Shown: positions 24,832-34,129 of the stretch, piece by piece | Layout of the letters: each line of letters opens with the position of its first letter | Numbering within the stretch: position 1 is the stretch's first letter | NCBI GenBank assembly: GCA_937929875.1 | Contig: CALFUP010000175.1 | Span: 1-48,023, forward strand | Length of the DNA stretch: 48,023 bases | Origin: an uncultured Cocleimonas sp. | GTDB lineage: Bacteria; Pseudomonadota; Gammaproteobacteria; Thiotrichales; Thiotrichaceae | Direction of reading: 5' to 3' | The notes under the pieces: model-generated | Databases searched by the model: none | Told to the model about the DNA's origin: nothing | Seen by the model: only the letters and a program-made list of their open reading frames with translations | Position numbers and translations under genes: made by a program

Positions 24832-27800
24832 ATGGATATAAAATACTGGGAAGGTGGCTTACAAATACAAGAAGTAGAAGCCATTGAAAAAATAAAAAAG
24901 GCATTTACCGAGCCAGATAAACCTAAAAGTCAAAATAATCAGTCATCGCATGGCTCTTCATTAGCAGATCAACTGGCGGCTACAGGGCTTGTGAGTAGTG
25001 TTTCAACTGATCCTATGCTTTCTTGGAAAGGTTATGCGGGTTTCCGTTTTGTTGATGCAAGAGGGAGTGAAGGAGAGTTTGACTTATTAATCGTGACACA
25101 TTGCATTATCCTCATCATTGAGCTCAAAGATTGGAATCATGGGAAGGTAGAATCACGTGATGATAAATGGTTCAAAAATAATCGGGATATGGGGCGTTCT
25201 CCCGTAAGTGTCACTCGAAATAAGCAGTTTTTAATACAAAATAAACTTAGGCCGCATAGTAAGAAATTTAGCAGTCGTGGTTATGCGCCACAAGTACACT
25301 TTTGCGTTGTAATGTGTGGAAATGCTGATTTAAGTGGATTAACTTCTGAAGATAAAAAATTCACATTAAAACTAAACGACTTTCTAAAGTTAAAAAATGA
25401 AGGTGTCTTCAATCAGAGATTTAGACCACACCCAAATTCTAAGACACTTCTGAAAGACGTAAGTCTTTTAGATCAGCTATTTTTTGATAAAGAACGTTTG
25501 ATACAGCCTAAGCACATTATTGTTAATGGTTACAAAGCAAAAGACCTCATCTTTCCTCACCCATCCGAGGTATATAAAGAATATCAGGCAATTTCTGACT
25601 CAAAAGATCAAGCATTATTGAGGGTCTGGGATTTCAGTAAATTGACAAAAAGAGAGGCCCAAACCCCGGAAGGGAGGTTTGTGATTGTCTCCAGAGAAAA
25701 AGAGGTGCTGAAGTATATTAAAGATCACCAGTATGATCTCTATAAGAATTGTTTACGCTCATTAACGAGCATCCAAAAGGATGAAGTCACAAGGCAGTAT
25801 TGTGAACTCTACGAGCTGCCCCCAGGCCATGCGCGTTTCAATGAGTTTATCGGGAAACATGGCGAATTATTTACGGAAAAAGATCGCTTAAGTTTGGTTA
25901 AGCTACTTGTAGCGAAGTTTGCTGATTTACATGAAATTAAAATAGCTCACCGAGATTTAGGAGATCACAGTATTTGGATTGATCCCGGAAAGCAAATAGC
26001 GCTCTCCAACTTTATTTCGGCTTACCATCAACCTTTAGGGACTATTGGTGATTTTCGTGAACAACTATCTGTCAGCGAAGGAAACGTTCCAGCTGGAATG
26101 CCTGTCAGTAAAACAACCACTCCATTCCAGGTAGACATTTACAGCCTTGGTTTGCTTGCTTGGCATATTATTAAGGCTAGACGGATTTATCCCAAAAGTC
26201 TGGAAATGGTACCTAGTGAAATAAATGAATCTGATTCATGGTATGCACCAGTAGTCGCCAAGGCTATAGATGGGAATAGTTTCAACTATGCGAAGGAATT
26301 TTTCGATGCACTAAAAGAGTCTGAGCCAGCTAACGAAGACAACTATGATTTTGATTTTGAAGAGCTCTCTGAGTTTAACCGTGCAATCAACCATTCGAGA
26401 CATTATCGTGAGGATGGAGATTTCATAGTAGAAACAGGCACTAATGAAATCTATAAATCAAATGGTTTTTTGGTTAAAGCATGGCTTAATATTAGTCCAT
26501 CAGAGGATCATCCCGGTTTAGCCCGCAAAGTCTTAAATTATTGCCAACAGGTGAGTAAATTACAATCTCTAGCACCTCCTTATTTACCTGCTATTCATGA
26601 CTACGGTCTTGCAACTAAATCCTCAAGTCTTTATGCAATCACAGAATTTATTGATGGATGGAATTGGAACGAAGTAGATGGTAGTCATGAGCAAAAATAT
26701 GAAGTCATTCATAAGTTAGTTTCTGCAGTAGAGCATCTACACGGAATAGGGTTGGTTCATGGTGATCTACACCCAGAGAATGTAAAAGTTGCTGCAAATG
26801 ATGGGGAGATGCATGTATATCTCTTGGATATCCCTGATTTTAGCACTAACTCTAGGCAATCTTTTAATCATCGTTATAGTCCAGAAGCGATTGATGGGTG
26901 TACCGTCTACGAGCGGGATATTTTCGCAGTCATGCGCATGAGTTGTGAGCTTTTAGGTATTGAATGGGGAAGGGAGCCTGAAATTGCGCCCGCGCTCGAA
27001 GAAGCTGTCCTTCTTGAGCTTGAAGATCATGAGTATGGGTTTAAGGATTTGACTCGATTCAAGGATGCAATTGAGAAAAGTCAGTCGGGAGATAAGGATG
27101 AAATTGATCTAATTGAAATTTCAGTGAGAGGAGATTTCGAGCCGATTACAATATATCCAGATAATGGATCGCTCTATGTGTCTTTTGAGAAAGACAGGGT
27201 GAAGCCATCACAGTCAAGAATAACCTTTAAGGGGATTGGCGGGCAAATATCTCTGATTTATTCATCAACCGAAGCTCAATTTATTATTGGCTTTCCACCT
27301 AAGGTTCGTTCTTCAGTTAGCTTTAGGGATATAGATAATAGTCAGCTGGAGTTGGCTTTTGGAGTGACTGTTAAAAGTAGTCACGTATTTCAACTAGGGA
27401 TGCTTTCACAAAAAGTTAAGGAGCATCATGAGTTTAAGAGGGCAATTGAATCTGTATTGCAGGACACAACAACAGGAGCTGATACTAGTGAAGTCAAGGC
27501 TCAGGTCGATCTGTTAAGTGTAACGGAGGAAGAGCCTACCCAGGCAACTGTTACAGTAGCAAATGAAGAAATACAAGCCGAAATTGATGTTCCAGAATCA
27601 ATCATTAGCTTAAAGAAACAAAAGTCAAATCAGATATCCATATCGCAGCTGTGGCAAGCTGTTCTAGATACAGAGACGGAGTCTCATCCATTTGTAATGA
27701 TACAAGGTGAGGTTCAGAAGGCTGACAATAGTCATGATGAGCTAATTATTAACTATAGTTCCGAGTTTAACGTTCTTGATAAATTTAACTCAAGTGATGA

Positions 27801-29889
27801 TATCGAGGCAGTTAAGGTTGAGGATGAAAAAGATATTCGTTTAGGCAAAGTTGTTTTGAAATTGTCTGGTCTAAATCAGGTAAGGCTAACCAAACTGACA
27901 TATCGCGCATATAAACTTGAAGAAGATGACATTATCTATTTCCGTAGTAGGCAAGATCGTGCCTCATACCAAAAAAGAAGAAATGCGCTTGAAAGGTTGC
28001 TAAATAGGGAGGGAGTAGTTAGTAACTTAATAGATTATTTCGACTCTAATAATGAAGGTAGCAAGGCAATTAATTACCCTGTTGAAGTCTCCAGTGACGA
28101 CTTCAGTCGTTACGATAGAACAGATGATCATGGAAACAAGATTAGCCTAAATACTCAGCAGAGAGAGGCCTTTCAGAAAATTTTACAGAATGGTCCTCTC
28201 TCCCTGTTGCAGGGGCCTCCTGGAACCGGTAAAACAGAATTCATAGCTGCTTTCGTACATTATCTAATTGAGAAGCAGGACGTGAAGAAAATTCTTCTAG
28301 TAAGCCAATCACATGAAGCGGTCAATACGGCAGCAGAACGTATCCGTAAGCATTGTAAGAATCTTGAGACCCCACTTGAGGTCGTTCGCTTTAGTAATCG
28401 CGAAGGTGCCGTGTCCAAAGGCTTGAAGGATGTTTATTCACGTGCAATCGTTACCGAAAAAAGAGAGCTTTTCAGAGCTGAGATTGGTTATAGGGTTAAG
28501 GCTTTAAGTCAAGTGCTTGGATTGCAGCCAGAGTATCTTGCTGCTCTAATCAGGGCCGAATTTAAACTATTCCGTCTTATTGACCAGTACGATTCGTTCC
28601 AAGTAACGGACTCTTCTGTTACGGATGAAGAAAAGCTCTCCGTTAAGACGTCGGTAGCTGAGCTAGAGAAGTCAATAAGAAGTGTTTTAGCTGAGAAATA
28701 TGATATCCATGATTTGGCAATTGAAGCTCTCCCTTCTGTAAAAAGCCGCGTTATGGGTCAATTAGACAGGGATTATAATATCCGGCCTAATGAGTCGAAA
28801 CGAGCCAGAGCCCTCGTTAAAATTTCTGTAAACATGCTTGAAGTTCTAGAGACCGATAGGGTCAATTATGATGAGTTTTTAGCTCGTTCGAGGCAATTAG
28901 TTACAGGGACTTGTGTTGGTATCGGTCAGTGGCATATTGGTGTTGCAGAAAACCAGTATGATTGGGTCATCATTGATGAAGCTGCCCGTTCTATAGCTAG
29001 TGAGTTAGCAATAGCAATGCAATCTGCTAAAAGAGTTTTACTGGTAGGTGACCATAAGCAATTACCGCCTCTTTATACTGAAGCTCATAAGAAGGCACTT
29101 GCAAGAAAACTTGGTATTACTGGTGATAATAGTGAATTGGAGGAGTTATTACAGAGTGATTTTGCTCAAGCATTTGAGTCTGGCTATGGAGAGAAGGCAG
29201 GAGCAAAGCTTCTAACACAGTATCGTATGGCAGAACCCATTGGCAATTTAGTTTCATCTGCTTTCTATGATGAAGAATTGTTAACGGGGAAGCGAGTTAT
29301 TCCAGATATCTACGCTAAGGTACCTGAGTCGCTTAAAAGCACAGTGACTTGGATTGACACCTCTTCAAGACCAGGTGCTTTCCACCAGAAGCCTCCAAAA
29401 GGTTCAAGTATTAATAATCGTTGTGAGGCTGACTTAATAATCAATCTATTACGTGAAATTTCACAATGTGCTGACTTTGTATCAGAACTTTTTAATATAG
29501 TTAAAGAGAATGAACCCGCAATAGGTATCATTTGTATGTATGCGGAACAAAAGAAGCTGTTAGTTAAAAGGTTTAGAGAAGAAATATGGCAAGATAACTT
29601 TGAATCTCTGGTTAATATTGGCACCGTCGATAGTTATCAAGGTAAAGAGAATAGAATCATTATACTTTCAGTCACTCGAAATATTAGTAGTCTCTCCCCG
29701 GGGTTTTTGAAATCGCCGAATAGAATAAACGTGGCTATTTCAAGAGCAATGGACAAACTTGTTATTGTTGGGTCAGCAGATATGTGGAGAGCTCAAAACA
29801 GCAACTTACCATTGGGCGGAGTACTTAGTTTTATTGAAGAAAGGGTCACTCATCCCGAGTACCAGATAATCACCAAAGATAAGGTTTAA
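24832..29889 (+). CDS. NERD nuclease-like / pseudokinase / kinase / SF1 helicase fusion (candidate defence protein)
   Basis: A 1685-aa multidomain protein. Residues about 55-190 form a NERD domain (EGEFDLLIV...IIELKDW, about 80-101, the D-ExK type nuclease core). About 270-470 is kinase-like, with a degenerate catalytic loop (HRDLGDHSIWI near 371 lacks the usual Asn; LSNF replaces DFG). About 530-740 is a second kinase with an intact-looking catalytic loop HGDLHPENV (near 642) and LLDIPD. About 1110-1670 is a DNA2/UPF1-like SF1 helicase: QGPPGTGKT near 1126, VIIDEAA near 1379, GDHKQLPP, QYRM, TVDSYQGKE and NVAISRA. NERD plus kinase recalls PglW of BREX type 2, but the fused helicase differs and no PglZ, PglX or BrxC is nearby. 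Good ribosome site (AAGGAAAAAGA). It forms an operon with the next gene. Confidence 0.85.
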   Translation: MDIKYWEGGLQIQEVEAIEKIKKAFTEPDKPKSQNNQSSHGSSLADQLAATGLVSSVSTDPMLSWKGYAGFRFVDARGSEGEFDLLIVTHCIILIIELKDWNHGKVESRDDKWFKNNRDMGRSPVSVTRNKQFLIQNKLRPHSKKFSSRGYAPQVHFCVVMCGNADLSGLTSEDKKFTLKLNDFLKLKNEGVFNQRFRPHPNSKTLLKDVSLLDQLFFDKERLIQPKHIIVNGYKAKDLIFPHPSEVYKEYQAISDSKDQALLRVWDFSKLTKREAQTPEGRFVIVSREKEVLKYIKDHQYDLYKNCLRSLTSIQKDEVTRQYCELYELPPGHARFNEFIGKHGELFTEKDRLSLVKLLVAKFADLHEIKIAHRDLGDHSIWIDPGKQIALSNFISAYHQPLGTIGDFREQLSVSEGNVPAGMPVSKTTTPFQVDIYSLGLLAWHIIKARRIYPKSLEMVPSEINESDSWYAPVVAKAIDGNSFNYAKEFFDALKESEPANEDNYDFDFEELSEFNRAINHSRHYREDGDFIVETGTNEIYKSNGFLVKAWLNISPSEDHPGLARKVLNYCQQVSKLQSLAPPYLPAIHDYGLATKSSSLYAITEFIDGWNWNEVDGSHEQKYEVIHKLVSAVEHLHGIGLVHGDLHPENVKVAANDGEMHVYLLDIPDFSTNSRQSFNHRYSPEAIDGCTVYERDIFAVMRMSCELLGIEWGREPEIAPALEEAVLLELEDHEYGFKDLTRFKDAIEKSQSGDKDEIDLIEISVRGDFEPITIYPDNGSLYVSFEKDRVKPSQSRITFKGIGGQISLIYSSTEAQFIIGFPPKVRSSVSFRDIDNSQLELAFGVTVKSSHVFQLGMLSQKVKEHHEFKRAIESVLQDTTTGADTSEVKAQVDLLSVTEEEPTQATVTVANEEIQAEIDVPESIISLKKQKSNQISISQLWQAVLDTETESHPFVMIQGEVQKADNSHDELIINYSSEFNVLDKFNSSDDIEAVKVEDEKDIRLGKVVLKLSGLNQVRLTKLTYRAYKLEEDDIIYFRSRQDRASYQKRRNALERLLNREGVVSNLIDYFDSNNEGSKAINYPVEVSSDDFSRYDRTDDHGNKISLNTQQREAFQKILQNGPLSLLQGPPGTGKTEFIAAFVHYLIEKQDVKKILLVSQSHEAVNTAAERIRKHCKNLETPLEVVRFSNREGAVSKGLKDVYSRAIVTEKRELFRAEIGYRVKALSQVLGLQPEYLAALIRAEFKLFRLIDQYDSFQVTDSSVTDEEKLSVKTSVAELEKSIRSVLAEKYDIHDLAIEALPSVKSRVMGQLDRDYNIRPNESKRARALVKISVNMLEVLETDRVNYDEFLARSRQLVTGTCVGIGQWHIGVAENQYDWVIIDEAARSIASELAIAMQSAKRVLLVGDHKQLPPLYTEAHKKALARKLGITGDNSELEELLQSDFAQAFESGYGEKAGAKLLTQYRMAEPIGNLVSSAFYDEELLTGKRVIPDIYAKVPESLKSTVTWIDTSSRPGAFHQKPPKGSSINNRCEADLIINLLREISQCADFVSELFNIVKENEPAIGIICMYAEQKKLLVKRFREEIWQDNFESLVNIGTVDSYQGKENRIIILSVTRNISSLSPGFLKSPNRINVAISRAMDKLVIVGSADMWRAQNSNLPLGGVLSFIEERVTHPEYQIITKDKV

Positions 29890-29900
29890 GGAGTGTAGTA

Positions 29901-31373
29901 ATGGATGAGTTAAGGCTTCCCTTTAATGAAATTGACTTCCTGATACCTGTACATAAATTTAAGATTAACTTCTCCTATGTTAGTAAAAAAGGCTTCCCTT
30001 TTGTACGTGAGTTTGTTTTACGCCTGGTTCACCTTGCCCCTGTTGAATCTAAGAACATAGCTGATTATTTTGGATTTTCTAAAAACGAAACAAACGAAGC
30101 CATCACCAATTTAGTTGAACTTGGTGATCTTCAGTACAATGAAGATGGTCGTATAGAGTTGACAGCTCAATCACAAGGTTATTTCAACGATCTTGGTGAT
30201 ATCCCTCTGGTTTCTAACTTGTTTGAATATAGCACCATATTAGGGTTTGAGTTGGCCGACTATAATTGTGTGGGTAATAAAAAGGTCAGGGAAAAATGGA
30301 AAAATGCCCTTAAAGTTGAAGTAGACACCCAAAAGTTATCGGTAAGTGAAAAAGATGCAAAGCGTCATTTCCAATCCCAATTCTACTCTCTTATTGATGA
30401 AGGCTACTTGGATGGTCTTAAAGACGATGAAGAGTCCTCAAGTCGACCGAGTATCTATAAGATTGAATTGGTAAGAAAACTTAGCCAAGAACCACTACGT
30501 GTTACCCAAACCCTATCTTTAGATGGCAATGGCAAGCAGCTCGAACGTGACGATATCGAGAAATTAAAGGATACTACTGAAACAACTAGTCTCATTACTC
30601 TAGCTATTCATGAAAATAGAAAGCCTGATAATAAAATTGAGATTTTTTCAGCTATGGGTTTACTAGGAGATAGGCACACACATACCTACTTCACCGAAAG
30701 CCAGATAGATTTACGTAGATTAATCGAAGTAAGAGCTATCAATGAAAGTGGACTCACGGGCTATTACCCCTTTTTAGGTCAAATTTACGCTAAAAATAAT
30801 TGGGATTTAGTGTTAACGCATTTCGATAAAGTCGTGGATCAGCTGAGTAAAACTCATTTAGACGGCCTTGATAATCTAGCTTGGATAGCACCCGCAGATA
30901 GCTTCTGGGGCAAGAGTTATAGGCTTCCAAGCTGTCTTGATAGCATTATTAAAAAGTCGAGAGTGCCAGGAAAGAAAGCTAAGTCGCTTTATAAGCCTGT
31001 TTTATATGTTCCTGTTACCGGTGAGAATGACAACCGTGCTAGACGTAACTGGGAGAATGAACTATCAGGGCAAGTCAAGCATGTCCACGGTCTAGTTGAA
31101 GGGTTCTTGGAAGGTAATGTTGAGGTATTGGTTTTGCCAAAATACTTCGCTGTTGTTTGCTATCACTTTTCATCACCGGATAATTATGATGTTAGCTTAC
31201 CGTTAGGTTTTGTCACGACTGACCTTGAGATGGTTTCTAAAATAGCTAAAGAAGCACTAGATTACATTTCAGGTTTACAAGGGCATGAATTACCAAATGA
31301 CATTGGCTCTATCCGGCCTAATCGAGATAGTAAAATATCTTTAACTAAAGGTGTTCCAAAGAAAGTTACATAG
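29901..31373 (+). CDS. winged-helix-like partner of the NERD-kinase-helicase protein
   Basis: A 490-aa cytoplasmic protein, 11 bases downstream of the helicase gene with a strong AAGGAG site, so co-translated. Residues about 25-90 look like a winged helix (FVLRLVHLAPVESKNIADYFGFSKNETNEAITNLVELGDL, then a beta wing YNEDGRIELT). The remainder is not recognisable to me. The C-terminal third has alternating strands (GNVEVLVLPKYFAVVCYHF) and lacks obvious nuclease or membrane motifs. In two-gene defence loci such partners often sense or regulate; no function can be assigned from sequence. Confidence 0.75.
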   Translation: MDELRLPFNEIDFLIPVHKFKINFSYVSKKGFPFVREFVLRLVHLAPVESKNIADYFGFSKNETNEAITNLVELGDLQYNEDGRIELTAQSQGYFNDLGDIPLVSNLFEYSTILGFELADYNCVGNKKVREKWKNALKVEVDTQKLSVSEKDAKRHFQSQFYSLIDEGYLDGLKDDEESSSRPSIYKIELVRKLSQEPLRVTQTLSLDGNGKQLERDDIEKLKDTTETTSLITLAIHENRKPDNKIEIFSAMGLLGDRHTHTYFTESQIDLRRLIEVRAINESGLTGYYPFLGQIYAKNNWDLVLTHFDKVVDQLSKTHLDGLDNLAWIAPADSFWGKSYRLPSCLDSIIKKSRVPGKKAKSLYKPVLYVPVTGENDNRARRNWENELSGQVKHVHGLVEGFLEGNVEVLVLPKYFAVVCYHFSSPDNYDVSLPLGFVTTDLEMVSKIAKEALDYISGLQGHELPNDIGSIRPNRDSKISLTKGVPKKVT

Positions 31374-31517
31374 AGTTTACTCACTTCACTTTCTAGCAAC
31401 TATTGAGAGAATTCATACTTACTTAGTCTTTCCTTTTTTATTCCACTATTACTTCCGATAATGACAGTTATCGTTAGTTAGAAGTAAATTTAAACAATGA
31501 TCTCGGTTACTCTATAG
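31374..31517. other. junction region between the defence module and the eptA fragment
   Basis: A 144-base gap. It holds a small stem (CGATAA/TTATCG with loop TGACAG) near 31457-31474. The eptA reading frame opens just after a stop at 31515-31517, so the recombination junction that truncated eptA lies about here. No insertion sequence is visible. Confidence 0.5.
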
Positions 31518-32711
31518 TTCATAGATGGATTGTTGTTGAAATTACGCATCAAACGTATTAGCCGAGTGAGGTTGACCTTTAATGCTTGCATCACCTTATT
31601 GCTGAGCATTGCATTGATTTATTTAAACGCCTCAACGTCATTATGGATTGACAAAAATGCCAGTAATTTGGGTAGTCGCATTCTCCCTTGGTCTTATTTA
31701 ATCAACATTGCAAAGCACCAATATGCAACACGAATTGATCCACCAGTAAGAGCGTTATTACCTGCCGTTAGCTTTAGCAGTAATGAAAAGTCAGTTGTTG
31801 TACTAGTGATCGGAGAAACGGCCAGAGCACAAAATTTCTCTTTGTATGGTTATCAGCGCGAAACCAATCCCCTGTTGAGCAAAACGGATGTTGTAACTCT
31901 CAACGACACAACCGCCTGCTCGACCTACACGACCGCATCAATTGGCTGTATGTTATCCCCTTATGAAGCGGATACTAATGCCTACGAACCTTTGCCAACG
32001 TATTTAAACCGGCATGGTGTTGATGTTGTCTGGCATTCCAATAATTGGGGGGAACCGCCGCTTTCTGTCGACACCTTTCGAGAAAACAAGTCTCTACAAG
32101 AAGATTGCCAATCCAGCCATTGTGACTATGACGAAGTCTTATTGAGTGGTTTAAAGCAGCGTATTGAGTCATCAGATAAGCAAAAAATATTAGTCGTGCT
32201 TCATTCCTCCGGCAGTCATGGCCCGTCCTACTACACTAAGTACCCCTCAGCCTTTGAAGTATTTAAGCCAGTGTGCAAATCCGTCGCACTGGATGAGTGT
32301 TCACCTCAAGAACTAGTCAATGCTTATGACAATAGCCTGCTTTACACCGACTATTTTCTTAGCCAAGTGATCGAGTTACTACAATCAATGCCACAAACAC
32401 CGACGGCTATGATGTACGTATCAGATCATGGTGAATCGTTGGGTGAATACGGCCTTTACCTTCACGGAACACCATTTACCATTGCTCCTGACGTTCAGAA
32501 AAAGGTGCCATTCCTACTCTGGATGTCGCAGAGGTTTATAAAGCTACGGGATATTTCAGCAACTGATTTTAAGCAGCAAAAACAGCACACTCATCGGCAT
32601 ATTTTTCACAGTATTATGGGCGCATTGGCTTACAAAGTGCCGCTTATGAAGCAGCATTTGATATCTTTGTACAACCTCAGCACAAGTAAAAAAGGCGGCT
32701 TACAAATATGA
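31518..32711 (+). pseudogene. eptA: 5'-truncated phosphoethanolamine transferase (EptA family)
   Basis: About 397 codons of an EptA/sulfatase-fold enzyme that adds phosphoethanolamine to lipid A. The periplasmic catalytic domain is present: VIGETARAQNFSLYGYQRETNP, the nucleophile region ACSTYTTASIGCML, HSSGSHGPSYYTKYP and SDHGESLGEYGLYLHG. Full proteins are about 540 aa with five N-terminal membrane helices; only the last (residues 18-36 of the TTG-start ORF) remains. The frame opens at 31518 with no good start, and the listed start is TTG 31530. The catalytic domain alone would be poorly placed, so activity is doubtful. It is followed directly by a truncated dgkA. Confidence 0.8.
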
Positions 32712-32984
32712 GAAGCCTTTCGCCAAGAGGTTTTTATCTTGGTGTTAGCGATTCCGTTGGGCATTGGGCTTGGTGACACTGCAATAGAAATTATTCTACT
32801 TATTGGCAGTGTGTTGCTGCTGCTAGTAGTTGAATTGCTTAACTCCGCGGTCGAAGCTACTGTAGATCGCTTTGGTGGAGAGATTCACGAATTATCGGGC
32901 CGAGCTAAAGACATGTGCTCAGCCGCAGTGTTAGTGGCGTCGGTTTTGGTGGCTATGGTTTGGCCATTGATATTGGTTTACTAG
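32712..32984 (+). pseudogene. dgkA: 5'-truncated diacylglycerol kinase (DgkA)
   Basis: Starting right after the eptA stop, this frame reads EAFRQEV..., the conserved DgkA motif, and continues through VVELLNSAVEATVDRFGGEIHELSGRAKDMCSAAV to the stop at 32984. DgkA is about 120 aa with three membrane helices and phosphorylates the diacylglycerol left by EptA-type transfer. About 30 N-terminal residues and the start codon are missing (the track uses TTG 32739). The ATGA at the eptA stop is in another frame. A small deletion or frameshift is likely. eptA and dgkA are functionally paired, so they probably decayed together. Confidence 0.75.
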
Positions 32985-33495
32985 CCGAAACAGGACTTAG
33001 GCAAAGCCATCTCCATCCACCTATCAGCGCAGAAGAGTATGCATTACCTTTATACATACCGCTCGCCCTATTCCAAGAAAAGCGTGCCTGATCTAATACT
33101 TGTTTCTTACGGGTCTTTTGATCTAAAGAATAGCTAACGGGAATCAAGCGCTGACCCGAATGCTTACCCACCACTTTTTCCGTGATGCTGGCTTTTGTTA
33201 GGAATTTTGCTAAGCCTGTGGACTGCGTAAATTTGCTGTATTCGTAAGTTTGACCCTGATACTTCAGTGTCGACTTCAAATAGCCCATGGATAATCCATT
33301 CCTAGCAACATCAAACACCGTAGATGTCTCTTTTGGCAAAGACATCGCATTAGTGGAAATCATCTGGGTTAGTATGGCTAAGCACACAACGGTTAGTTTT
33401 TTGCGCAACTTATAAAACCTTGGGTTATATTTTATGTTTGGGATGAAATTTACCAATTTGTGAGGATGGTGTTTCATGCGTTTAATACCTGTCAT
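32953..33495 (-). pseudogene. DUF3108-like exported protein, 3'-truncated
   Basis: An N-terminal export signal (KLTVVCLAILTQMISTNA) is followed by the DUF3108 pattern: FDVARNGLSMGYLKSTLKYQGQTYEYSKFTQ, GLAKFLTKASITEK, then KTRKKQVLDQARFSW. Full-length family members continue for another 60 or more residues. Here the frame runs into sequence convergent with dgkA (last 32 bases overlap it), so the 3' end was lost at a junction near 33000-33040. Start 33495 overlaps the methyltransferase stop by 14 bases; ATG 33477 is an alternative with AGGT upstream. DUF3108 proteins are periplasmic and of unknown function. Confidence 0.6.
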
Positions 33496-34108
33496 GAATG
33501 AAGGTGTTTATTCGTGCAGGAGGGAGGTTTTTCCATATTAGCTGGGTATGATCACATGAGAGCCTTTCTTCTTTCAAGGGTGAGGGCAAACGTAAGTCAT
33601 AAGTGAACTGGACAAAAATACCTTCATTGTTGAGTAGTTCATTAATCTGTTGCTTGATCTTAGTGACACAGCTTTTTGGAAGTGACCTTAAGGGTAAGCT
33701 TGAGACGACAGCACTGACTCTTTGGCGGTTAGGCCCCAATAGCTTATCAAGCTCGCTAGCATCACCCTGAATGACTCGAACATCTGGAAATTGCTTGCGT
33801 AAGAGAGCAACTAAGATGGGTGAACACTCGATGACAATTAACCGATCAGTAGTAACTCCTCGCTTTAGCAATGCACGCGTAATCACACCAGTGCCTCCGC
33901 CAAGCTCTACAATAATACCCTCTCGATTAAGGTCGATTTCTTTTGCCATTGCATTAGCAAGATGTGAAGAGCTGGGGCACCCAGACCCAACTTCTCTAGG
34001 GTTTAGAATAGCGGCCTTAAGAAAGCTAAAAAAAGGGTTAATGGTGTGCCGATATTGCACTGTTTTGTGCGTAATGAATTTAGCCTGTCGCTGCATCATT
34101 TTAATCAT
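33482..34108 (-). CDS. PmtA-like phospholipid N-methyltransferase family protein
   Basis: A 208-aa class I SAM-dependent methyltransferase. It has SAM motif I IIVELGGGTGVITRALL (about residues 65-81), the acidic IVIECSP, VIQGDASELDKLLG, the VSSLPLRSLP motif and FVQFTYDLRLPSP. This pattern is shared with phosphatidylethanolamine N-methyltransferases of the PmtA type and with similarly folded rRNA adenine methylases; the QFTY segment favours the PmtA-like group. It would act on membrane phospholipid head groups at the cytoplasmic face. It lies in a minus-strand operon 21 bases after the exchanger gene. Substrate is inference. Confidence 0.75.
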   Translation of the reverse strand: MIKMMQRQAKFITHKTVQYRHTINPFFSFLKAAILNPREVGSGCPSSSHLANAMAKEIDLNREGIIVELGGGTGVITRALLKRGVTTDRLIVIECSPILVALLRKQFPDVRVIQGDASELDKLLGPNRQRVSAVVSSLPLRSLPKSCVTKIKQQINELLNNEGIFVQFTYDLRLPSPLKEERLSCDHTQLIWKNLPPARINTFIHDRY

Positions 34109-34129
34109 AAGAAAGTCACTATCAGAAAA

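Noticed and set aside
24832-31373. BREX type 2 (pgl) system
   Set aside because: NERD and kinase recall PglW, but the helicase fusion differs and pglX, pglY, pglZ and brx genes are absent.
31530-32984. Intact eptA and dgkA from TTG starts
   Set aside because: Both lack conserved N-terminal parts and a usable start; the TTG starts come from the ORF finder.
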